NCBI RefSeq assembly: GCF_027580225.2
Contig: NC_073360.2
Coordinates: 12,658,501 to 12,722,500 of the forward strand
Reading direction: 5' to 3'
Length of the DNA stretch: 64,000 bases
Source: Misgurnus anguillicaudatus
Taxonomy: Eukaryota; Chordata; Actinopteri; Cypriniformes; Cobitidae
The notes beneath the pieces were generated by a model that was not told where the DNA came from, searched no databases, and worked only from the letters and a program-made list of their open reading frames with translations. Shown here in pieces: positions 39,201 through 51,200 of this stretch. Made by a program: the position numbers and the translations under genes. Each line of letters starts with the position of its first letter. The first letter of the stretch is position 1.

Positions 39201-42200
39201 CAACTCGCTGGGAGGGAATAAAGCGTGTGCGGACGACAGGATGAAAAGAAGGATGAAGGAGAAATAAAACTGGCTCGGCTGTATGAGGGAGCAGCTGCAG
39301 CTGGCACCGAAAAAGAGCGAAGGAGGTGGTGAGGGGGGCTAAAGGAGAAAGGATGGTATTTGTTTGAAGAGGGCCGTAGGGTCCCTGGTGGACTACACTA
39401 AAACTGCCATTTAGGGCAGAACGGCTGATAGAGCACCCATGAGCACAACTTACAATGATCATTTAACCCCAGACCCAAAAGCCAGTTTCTTTCTCCATAT
39501 TTATTTTTTGCATCTTTAAGAGCCTGAGGAGCTCAGATGCAAAAGCTGCTAAACACCACCTTTGTTAAAAACGTCTTTATACATTCATCAAATACTTTCG
39601 CTTCAAATCTGCTTAATGCTGGCATCAGGACATTCAGAAACACAGGATGCGCCTATTTTTATGTCTCCAGAGAAAGATAAAGACGATTCTGAAATAAACA
39701 GTCCCTCCAGAAAAATGCGATTATGCTATCGCATGATTCGATTCATAATCAGCCAAAGTCTGCATATTTATGCGGGGGCGCATTTTTTCAAATATGCCAC
39801 ATTTTCACCGCATAAATTGCAGATTTCTGCATGCAAAATATGCGGAGCTTGCATGATTTCATAATCCCCTCATTTTCGTAGCAAAAAGTCACATACACTC
39901 ACCTAAAGGATTATTAGGAACACCATACTAATACTGTGTTTGACCCCCTTCGCCTTCAGAACTGCCTTAATTCTACGTGGCATTGATTCAACAAGGTGCT
40001 GAAAGCATTCTTTAGAAATGTTGGCCCATATTGATAGGATAGCATCTTGCAGTTGATGGAGATTTGTGGGATGCACATCCAGGGCACGAAGCTCCACCAC
40101 ATCCCAAAGATGCTCTATTGGGTTGAGATCTGGTGACTGTGGGGGTCATTTTGGTACAGTGAACTCATTGTCATGTTCAAGAAATCAATTTGAAATTATT
40201 CGAGCTTTGTGACATTATCCTGCTGGAAGTAGCCATCAGAGGATGGGTACATGGTGGTCATAAAGGGATGGACATGGTCAGAAACAATGCTCAGGTAGGC
40301 CGTGGCATTTAAACAATGCCCAGTTGGCACTAAGGGGCCTAAAGTGTGCCAAGAAAACATCCCCCACACTATTACACCACCACCAGCAGCCTGCACAGTG
40401 GTAACAAAAATCAAGACTTATCAGACCAGGCAACATTTTTCACATCTTCAACTGTCCAATTTTAGTGAGCTCGTGCAAATTGTATAATTTTTTCCCCTAT
40501 TTGTAGTGGAGATGAGTGGTACCCGGTGGGGTCTTCTGCTGTTGTAGCCCATCTGCCTCAAAGTTGTGCGTGTTGTGGCTTCACAAATGCTTTGCTGCAA
40601 ACCTCGGTTGTAACAAGTGGTTATTTCAGTCAAAGTTGCTCTTCTATCAGCTTGAATCGGTCGGCCCATTCACCTCTGACCTCTAGCATTAACAAGGCAT
40701 TTTCGCCCACAGGTCTGCCGCACACTGGATGTTTTTCCCTTTTCACACCATTCTTTGTAAACCCTAGAAATGGTTGTGCATGAAAATCCCCGTAACTGAG
40801 CAGACTGTAAAATATTCAGACCGGCCCGTCTGGCACCAACAACCACCCAACGCTCAAAATTGCTTAAATCACCTTTCTTTCCCATTCTGACTTTCAGTTT
40901 GGAGTTCTTGACCAGGACCACACCCCTTAATGCATTGAAGCAACTGCCATGTGATTGGTTGATTAGATAATTGCATTAATGAGTAATTGAACAGGTGTTC
41001 CTAATAATCCTTTAGGTGAGTGTATATCTTAGCGGAAAGTTAAAAAAAGTTGCATTTACTTCACAGAAGCGCAGCCATGTCCCCTGTTGCCATGGGAACG
41101 TTATGAAGTGACGTAATTACGTGACGTGCACATAATTGAAAAGCTGCAAGTTCACGCAGTCTTTGCAATTTTTGCAAGTTTCCCAAAATTCCATCGCATT
41201 TTTTAAAGAAAACGTGCCGCAAGATCAAGGATTTTTGCCCGCAACAATCACAAAAGAAGGACTGAATAAAGCAATCACAAACTTTCCTGAGCTATTTGGG
41301 GAAAACTGGATCAGGCTCAACAAGACTGTTGAGTCAAAAACATGGTCACCAAGGGTGGGTGCTGCTGGGTAAATGCTAAGTTAATTTATTTTACATGATT
41401 TCCAGCTGGTCGAGACTTGCCATTTATGGTCATTAGCTGGTCAATTCTAATTTAGTTAGCTGGACTACAGTCTGCAGGACCTGGTAACAACATAAAACCA
41501 TCTTGACCAAGCTAAAAAAAAATCCAGTATAGACCAGAAAATGTACAATTGTACAAGGTTGACTTGCCTGATATCACAAGAATTCATTACTGTATAATCT
41601 ATTTATAAACAACATTTCAGCTTCTATGGCTATATTTATTGTGGAAACCAGTTAACCTAAGAAGCACATATCCAACTGACCTAACCTGCATGCCTTTGGA
41701 CTGTGGGGACCGGAGTACCCGGAGTAAGCCCACGCAGACACAGGGAAAATATGCAAACTCCATAACTACTTTACAAAGTGGCTTATTTGTATGAATTTGT
41801 ATAAAGTAACAAAAAATGTATCATTATGAAGTTCTAAACGTAGGTTCGGGAGGAGCCTAAAACATTCAGTCCTGTCAATCATCCGGATAGCCTATTTAAG
41901 CGAGTTAATCTCCACGCCTTCCATTGACGATTCATCCGGCATCCCTCCTCCTCCCCAATTCTCCTCCTTTATGTTGCCTATTTCTCTCTCTGCTCAATGT
42001 TAAAAAGGGGGGATTTCTGAACTTGGGGCTCGAGCCGAGTCTCGGGTTCCAGCTCCCTCTGAGGACAGCAAGCCAAATTTTACTTTACCATCATTCAATA
42101 GACTGAATGCGCAGGCGAACTAGTGAAACTAGAAAAAGCAATAATGAAGCCCCAAACCAAAACCCAACTTCACTGATCTGAAAGCAGTGAAGAATTCATA

Positions 42201-45200
42201 CGAGTAAGCCACCTTGTAAATTAGTTGAGACTTAACCTGAGATTGTGTTAGCTTGGCAAATTTTAAAAAAGCAACCACGGGAGAACCACGATAGCGGCAT
42301 AAACAACTTCACTGGGAAAGCAATCTACAGTGTCAGAAGCACAAAAATGAGCTTTCCAAAAATAAGGATGGAGAAGAAAGACAGTGGGACAAAGGTGGGT
42401 GGAGAAGTGGAAGTTGGAAGATTGAGGGAGAGATAAATGAAAGAAAGGTGCTCTGAAAACGGAGTGGGAGCGGATAGGAGGGGAGTTGAAAGCCGGAGAG
42501 AGGGATCTGGAGGAAAGATGAAAAGAGAGAGACAATGCGCTCAGCTGCAGATAATTAGACTGGGAGGAAAAGCAGCGGATCAGGGAGAGGGGTCTCGGCA
42601 GACAGGCTAATTATAATTATTTTTCCTATGCTTGTTGTTATTACTATTATCCTTAACAGCATCAATATCACTGTCGCCGCAGTGACAGTGACACGCACGT
42701 GGATGAGGACCACAAGCCAGATACACTCTGTACAAACACACTGCAATGTTTGGATTTGTGTTATGGGATGGCCTCGTAAAACCGTATATAACCATGTTTA
42801 TAAGACAGAGGGAACTTTCTGGATTGTAGCATAATAAGATCATGTGACAATGTAGCATGGGAATGTTTACAAAAGCGCTGAATACATCCTGGTTCACAAA
42901 CTACTGGTGGACTATAGTAGGTAATACGCACCCACATACAATGTACATACGAGTGCAAACACGTTTCGTACCATCTTCAAGTGTAGTGGCATTGATCTCA
43001 GAGCTAGATGGCCCAGTTCCAGCCCGGTTGAATGCCTGGACCACCACACCATATTGAGCAAACTTTTTTAAGTTATCCAGGGTGTAAACTTCGCTGTCTC
43101 CTGTGGCTTTCATCTCTACTATGCTGTACTGGCCATTGCTGCCCGGCCCGTTCTCTCTATAACCGATCTGATAGCCACGGATCACTCCGTTCTGAAGCTC
43201 TTTCTTAGGTGCCTGAATGAAACAAAAAGAAAGAGATTTAAGTGTTAAGTGTTCTTGTTTTTTCTTAAAAATAAGGGACCTTTGGTAACATGAGAACATC
43301 TACCTTCCATGTGACGCGAATGCTCTGAGATGTCATTGGCTGTAGAATCACTTCCATGGGTGGCCCATCAGGAGCTGTGAGAAGATGACAATGGAGATCA
43401 CATCACAACAGAAGAATATAAAACAAACTTCTTGATGTATTTCAAATATAATCTAGTTTATTGGTATATTTTTACATGAAACTTGTGGATGTTGAAAGGT
43501 GTACTATGTTACTTTAAGCAGGATATCTTGACAGAAATGCAATATAATATACATATATATTTTTAGTGATGTAAAAATGATTACCTTATTATTACCTTAG
43601 AATGAGCTATTTTTATCTACATACATCACTGTTCCTCTTACATCGAAGTTATAATAATAATAATATTTTATTTGTAAAGCACTTTTCACAGTTAAAAACA
43701 ATCCCAAAGTGTTGCAACAAACGGACAAACTACAGAGTGTGTTTTTGTCTCTACGCTGTCTCAGACGATGACGTGTTTGTCCTGTGGCGGCTACCGTAGT
43801 TTATGTGTTTAGAAAAGGAGGGCTAATTTACATCTCACCACTAGATGGCGCTAAAATCTACACACATCATCTTTAAATGTAGAAAATGTAAATGTGTAAT
43901 GTGGGTTTCTAGTGACATCCACACCTGTCAACCCTCCGGGATTCTCCCATATTTTACCATTTTTCCCTGCCATCATCCAGTTTAAACAATTCCCCGTATT
44001 TCTCCTGTATTTTTAGTCTTTCTATAAAAAAATCCCACTGGTCGTATTTAATGTTTGCTACAATCACCTCCGGTAAAGAAGGCGGCAGTATATCTGTAAC
44101 ATATCACTCAAACGACACCCGCAAATGAAAGGAGGATGACGAGCCGTCCGCAAAGTTAAAACCGCCACGTGCATTAGCGCGCACGTCTGCCCGCCAGCAT
44201 ACACAAACTCGCACATTTGGATGTGCAGTCTAATGCGTGTGCATTTTTTTTTTACTTTGCGTTTAGTGAAACAGCTGTTTGTGCTTTGCTGCTAAATCGG
44301 AAGGTGTTAAGGAATGCAACGTCTACGTGCATAATAAGTCACTTGCAGCTGCACGAGAGCCATACAAACAATAATACAAGGTATACACGGTAATAAATTA
44401 CTCTCTTGGTTTTTTTGTCTTGCTTTCAGTACAGCGTTTCGAAATTGAGGTTGGTTGCAATTCGCAATCTCACCACTAGATGCCACCATACCTGTCAACA
44501 TTGGGATTTGAAAATAAGAGAAATTTTCCGAACCCTAACAACACAACCCCCACCCACATTTTCATTACTACGCAATGTAATGTGTGGGTACACTACAGAT
44601 TTTTTTCTTACTCCATTGGCAGTTTATTTGTGCTTGTTTTAAGCACAAATTCACTTAAATTGATATTTTTTGCTCATTAAGAAAATATATCTTGATTTAA
44701 GAATTGTTAGATATTTGTACTAAAAACAAGACAAAAATACTAAGAAAGTCATTTTTTGCAGTGTACCCATACATTTCCCTTACGTAGTAATAAAATGGGG
44801 ATGGGGTTGTGGTGTAATGCTGCGTTCAGACCAGCCACGGAAGAGGCGTCAAGCGCGAGTTATTTCAATGTTAAGTCTATGTAAAGACGCGTTGGCGTCT
44901 TTTGAGGTCTCGTGGCGCGAATGAGGCATTTAGTGTCTAGTTCGCGCGAATGGTGCAAATTGAGCGTTGCCGCGGGAAATGCGCGAGATGAAAAATTTGA
45001 ACTTTGGCGGAAAAACGCGCTGTTTTAAACATTCAGGAGCTTGCTCTAGTAGTGACGTGATTACAGGAAACGACAGAGTCGCAGAAGCCCCTCCCATGAA
45101 GCAAATTTCCGCGTGAATGTCTCGATGACTAGATTTCACCCGCAGGTTTCATGCGCGAATGAAGCGAGTAAACTCAAAATGTTCAAGCGGCAAACTAGAC

Positions 45201-48200
45201 GCGGTAGACGAGAATTTGACGCCTCAAACTGGTGTGAAACCAGGGTTAGGGTTCGGGAAATTTCCCTTGTTATTAAATCTCAATGTTGACAGGTATATTG
45301 GCATCTAGTGGTGAGTTTGCGAATTGCAACCAACCTCAATTTCGAAACGCAATGAGAAGCTACAATAGCTGCCACAGGACAAACAAGTAATCGTCTGAGA
45401 CAACGTAGTGACTGAATGCAAGAGCAGTTTTTCGTTTAGGGCTACTGTAGAAACAAAACGGCGACTTCCATGCAAGGAGACCCGCGGCTCATTGTAAGCT
45501 AATAAAAACAATACAGTTCATTATGTATACACCACTGATAGTATAGTTATGTATATTATATTGTATTTCTGTCAAGAGATCCTTCTAAAAGTTACACAAT
45601 ACACCTTTAATGATACGAAGGTTTGGACGTCACTATGTTGTCAACATGCTTTGTAAATTTATGATAAATTCAGAACCAGCTTAAACCAAACACACCAAAA
45701 TACGTATCTAAATACTCTAGATTGCCTTTTTGGTAATGATAATAATCAATAAAAATATCATAAAAATCTATACAAACAGATATATTGTTATTGTAAATTG
45801 ATTATTTGATACATTATTTGCCCAATTAGGATAATGTTCTTAAACTTCACGTCACAAAATCGCAATGCACACTTAGCGAACCAGATCCGAAATACGTACG
45901 TGCTTCTTCTGTACTGATGGTCAGCTCTTTGCTGGCTTGACTGCGACCGATTTTGTTGTAGGAGTACATGCGGATGCTGTACACAGACGCCGGGTGAAGC
46001 TCCACGATGTTGGCCTGGTTGTTGGTGGGCGAGATCTTACGAGTGGCGTGTTTCAGCTCCCACGGGTCTACAACAGGAATAAAAAATACAGACACATTCT
46101 TACATCACACCTCAATTCAGGCCGTTCCAGAACATTACGTTTGTTAGCATGCAAAAAGGACTGTTTACATGTAAAATGATATACTGTACACAGACGTACT
46201 GTACAAACAGAATAGGGCAAAACACCCGACTCTCACTGATGCAGAAATCCCATTCACATCCCATTCATTTGAGGTTTTCGCTACATATTTCTCTTGACAC
46301 GCAAATACATATTTAATGCACGCTCACAATGTAATTCAGCCAAGCTTGAAATGGAAACAAAGCATTGGTGTACCAGATTTGTTCTTGTACTCGATGTCGT
46401 AGCTGGTTATGATGCTGTTGCCGTCGAACCTCTGCGTCCACCTCAGGTTCATGCTGCGATCTTTAACCTCTCGGACCTCCAGCTCCGGGGGATCAGGGGG
46501 TTCTGTGAACAAAACACTTGGACTTCAAACGGATGATGGAGATCAGATACACGGAGGAAAAGAGAGAGCGATACTAAAGAGTAAATTATTGATTTTGTGT
46601 CTCTGGATAAAGAGTATCATGTAAGATATGAGCGTGTAGTTCATGGGCATTTGTCTTGCCTTGCACCGTCAACTGGATAAGCCCACGGCCCTCGCCGTAT
46701 GAGTTGATGGCATGGCAGGAGAAAAACACAGAGTCCCCACGCTCAGCCGGCTTCAGCTGTGGGAGGATAAAAAGCGTTTGAGAAGGTGAACTTTTTGTTG
46801 TTTTGCCATACAACGGTGATTTACGTGTAAGGCATATAGACAGATATACATACGTCAACATATGTCTACAGTACTTCTTTATGGGCTTGTGTCTCACCTT
46901 CAGCGTGGAGATGACTTCATCGCTCTTCTCGTTTGGGCTGGTGGTGATGGAGTAGCGAGGGTTGCGGTCGGGGTCGATGACGGTGTCGCCCCGCTCCCAG
47001 CGGATGATGATGGGATACTCGCCCCGGGCGGTGCAATTTAACTCCTTGTTCTGACCCTTTATGGCCATGGTGGTGTTCGGGTGGGATGTGATCATGGCTG
47101 GAACTGCGGGAGAAGAAGATATAAGACGAGGACATGGAGTAAATAAATAAAAGGAAAGTGAATTTTTAAAGCAAGCAGCCAGAGGTCAGTGTGAATTTAG
47201 CCCGACACCTGCCGTTCCAGTGAGCATTACAGTGTGTTTTTCTCTTCACCTCTTAAATCACTTTTCACACTCTCTCGCTCGTTCGCCCTCGAGTAACTCC
47301 TCTACAGTGCTTCCTCACACACTCACTCACACAATATCGATCTGAGGGGGGTTCCGCTGTTTTGTTTTCATCACTTATTCATTCCCTCCTCTTCCAACGA
47401 GTGAAACGGATAGAATTGAGGGAGTCAGAACAGAGGAACGATTTAATCAATAACACAAACACTGAATCACTGAGAGAGAGACTGACTGTTGGGCAAGAAA
47501 TAGTCAGACTGTATAAACACAAAGCAGCTGATACCCATAGGCATTGTATGAAAATGTAAGAATATCACATAACCAGCAAGTCAAATTTATCCACTGCTTC
47601 AACCTATTACTACTCCAAAGTTATCCATCATAAAACTTATCAAGAATATAAATATGCCATAATTCACCCAATTACATTTTTCATTAAAAAATTATATTGG
47701 AAAGCACCTTTTAAAAGTACAAGTGTGTTTAAGCGTGCATAATTATATTATTTGTGACCCTGAACTACAAACCAGTCATACAGTAAGTAGCATTAATTGT
47801 AGCAAGTCAACAATACATTGTATGGGTCAAAATTATCAGTTTTATGGCAAAAATCATTAAAGGGACACTCCACTTTTTTTTTAAAGGTGCTCATTTTCCA
47901 GCTCCCCTAAAGTTTAACATTTGATTTTTACTGTTTTAAAATCTATTCAGACGATCTCAGAGTCTGGCGGTACCACTTTTAGCATAGCTTAGCATAATCC
48001 ATTGAATCTGATTAGACCATTAGCATTGCACAAAAAATAACCAAAGTTTGGATATTTTTCCTGTTTAAAATTGGACTCTTCTGTAGTTACATCTTCTACT
48101 AAGACCGAAAAAAAATTAAAAGTTGCGATTTTCTAGGGCGATATAGTGAGGAACTGTAGCTCATTCTGGCGTAATAATCAAGGACTTTGCTGCTGTAACA

Positions 48201-51200
48201 TGGCTGCAGCAGGCGCAATAACATTACGCAGCACCCGAAAATAGTCCCCTTTGTAACTTTCAATAGCTGGGGACTATTTTCTGGTGCTGCGTAATATCAT
48301 TACACGATGTAACTACAGAAGAGTCAAGTTATTATTTTTTTAGCGTGATGCTAATGGTCTAATCAGATTCAATGGATTATGCTAAGCTATGCTAAAAGTG
48401 GTACCACCAGACCCGGAGATCAGCTGAATGGATTCCAAAAATGTAAAAATCAAATGTTTAACTCTAGGTGAGCTGGAAAATGAGCATATTTTTTTTAAAG
48501 TGGAGTGTCCCTTTAAGTAAAGATCATGTTTCATGAAGATATTTTGGTAACGCTTGACTAGGAGGGGTGTTCATAAGACTGACATGACACCTTCATAATC
48601 ATGACATGTGTCATGAACATGAAGGAGATTTTATGCACATTTATGACAAATATCATTAAGTGTCATTTGTTTAATTATGTTATTTTTAAGCAAATATGAC
48701 ACTGTTTGAGATGTCTTTGTTATGACAACTTGTCATTAAATAATACATCATAACATGTCATGACAACTTGACATTACCAAGACAACATAACTGACCACTT
48801 TTTACCAGTAATACAAATTAAATGAAAAATAAAGTGTTAATACTCTGTCAAATAATATTCTTCATATTCATGAATATTCTTCAGTTCATAATGTTTTTTA
48901 AGTTTCCTCCATGTGTTTAACAAATAAAATCAATCATTCATTAATAACAATAATAATAATAATAATTAAAATTGATAAAATTTTATTTTATTGCATTTGG
49001 AGACCGATTCACCTTAAATTAAATGAAAACAATACAATCATGGGTTAAGCCATGCAGCCTTGGGTCCATATCACTGAAAAAACAATTAATTACATTACAC
49101 TCATTAAATGTTTTATTCTTTTTTTTGTTCTATGTCAGAAAATTTCAGAACCCTCTGTGTGAGGAAGATCAAGTTCTGTTAGTTGTCAGTTTTTTATGTA
49201 TTGTGCACATACATAAAGTTAAGTATGATCTTTTGACATGTCTGTTGCATTTTGTTAAGGTATTTAAAATTATTTGACAGAGTATTAACACTTATTGACA
49301 TTTAAATGACAGTTTAATGTAATGTTAACATATAAAGCTAGGTAGTTTCTTAAGTTTGATAATTATTGTCATGTTTATGACAGATTTATGACAAATTATG
49401 ATGTATTGGTTCATGTCAAGTTGTCATGACAAAGTCATCTTAAACAATGTCATCTTTGCATTAAAAATTACATAACTGAACAAATGACACTTAATGGCAG
49501 TTGTCATAAATGCGCATAAAATCTCCTTCATGTTCATGTCATGATTATGAAGGTGTCATGTCATTCTTAAGAACACGCCTTCAAAATAAAGTGTTACCGA
49601 TATTTAGTAAATTTCCTACCATAAATATATCAAAAATGTATTCATCATTAGTAATGTTTTTTGCTAAGGACTTTAAATGTGATTTTCTCTATATTAAGAT
49701 TTTTTTCCACCCTCAGATTCCAGATTTTCAAATAGTTGTATCTCGGCCAAATACAGTATTGTCCTATTCAAACAAACCATACATCAATGGAAAGCTTATT
49801 TATTCAGCTTATAAATCTAATAAATAAATAAATAATGACCCTTGTGACTGGTTTTGTGGTCCAGGGTCACATTTAGTATCTTAGTAACTGTGAAATCCAA
49901 GGTAAAGTCTCATAATCTAATTATGATATTTGGAAGATCAACGTTTGATTTCAGGCATTGATTTTATCTTTGACATGATCTTACTCAGTCAAAATTAAAG
50001 ATATCAAGGTTATATTTTCACAGAATGTTCTTGGATGATTTTATGTAGAAAACAATAAATCACAAACAATGACATTAGCTTGGTTTTCACAATTTATATT
50101 ACTACTCCATTAAATGATAATAAAAATTCATTTTTGGTTCATTACATTATTCGTAATGGAAAATGTGCACAATTGTTTGTGATTGTGACAGCACAATGCA
50201 AAATTCTTCTTAGTCTTAAAAACAGGCTCCATTTTCTGTTTGCATCTGATTATTTTGTGGTAAAATATACCATTACTTGGAACATGCCGGCTGTGTGTTA
50301 ATGATCAAACCCGTGCATGTTAGCTTCATTGCGTCCCGGACTGTAACTCAAGCCTGGGGCGGTGTTGTGTGGACGGCAGTTTTCTGCACTCTACATTAAT
50401 GCGAGAAATCAATATTATGGACGTGTGCAGAACAGATCGTGTGTCTGATCTAACGATCAGTCATGAGATGGCCTTACAGATTCCCTTGTAATATACTATT
50501 AATCTAAATCAGCTTGCTTGGACTCGAATCTGCTGTTTTGATCCCGTTATTGAGAGCTCTTCACTTACAGACACACACAGATACGCCTGGGTCCTACAGT
50601 ATATATCTTGTATTTCTTGCTTCACTATAAGTGATATATCATAACCTGGGTCGTTAGTTTGAGTGACGAACTGTGACAGGTGCAAGTGTATGTGTGCTTT
50701 GTGTGTGCGCGCAGGGGTTCTGTGTCCACCCGAGCATCTCAAAACCTTCCCGCAGGCATCGGTCTGAGACGTAAAAGCCCATCTGAGGGCCTTTCTTAAA
50801 CAAAGACCTCAAGCACACACCATTACAAACCATACCAGCCAGTGTAGGTCAAATCGTATTCGATCTTTAAATCTGTTGCATCTAAAAGTACTGATCTTGT
50901 CAAAATGGATGCAATGGCAGCAATACACTATAATGTTTGTTGATTTTTTTGTTCTGGTCACATATAATGTATCATATACTGTAAAGCACAGGTACAGTAC
51001 AATTTTGTGGATTTACGCAAACAGAGTTGATATGAGAAAGCTCAGACACACTTTTTACGGTGAGCATCATGCTTTTGCTGATGTCAGAGCCCACTCCATT
51101 GCTGGCCTGGCACAGGTAATAACCTCGATCCTCCTCCAGTACATGACGAATCAGCAGGGAACCGTTGGACAAGATCTGGATGCGACCCGTAAGTGGAACC

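Larger units (their letters stand above)
38796..42971 (-). other. dscaml1: dscaml1 intron with dead Tc1 element
   Basis: 39690-39893 and 41025-41330 look like two halves of one dispersed repeat (CCCTCCAGAAAAATGCG start) split by a Tc1 element at 39896-41022. 41837-42100 resembles 20090-20310. 42360-42600 is purine-rich. Confidence 0.6.
43375..45899 (-). other. dscaml1: dscaml1 intron with nested inverted-repeat elements
   Basis: 43496-43872 is a copy of the AGGTGCAGTG/CACTGCACCT family. 44423-45350 is a composite palindrome with a Harbinger-type MITE near its centre, and 45350-45612 continues the first family in reverse. Otherwise AT-rich. Confidence 0.55.
47753..49871. mobile_element. TGTGACCCTG-ended repeat, twice interrupted
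   Basis: Left end TGTGACCCTGAACTACAAAC and right end GTTTTGTGGTCCAGGGTCACA are inverted. When the two internal elements are set aside the remaining sequence reads as one short AT-rich repeat (47753-47860, 48513-48545, 49599-49871). Confidence 0.65.
47104..51051 (-). other. dscaml1: dscaml1 intron with three-level nested elements
   Basis: 47753-49871 is a TGTGACCCTG-ended repeat carrying two further elements (47861-48512, 48546-49598). 49930-50060 resembles the same family again. No exon. Confidence 0.65.

Noticed and set aside
46660..47103. RGD and RGDS motifs in Ig9 (WERGD, AERGDS) as integrin sites
   Set aside because: RGDS lies in the buried strand leading to the second Ig cysteine, and the family is homophilic. 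Sequence alone gives no support for integrin binding.
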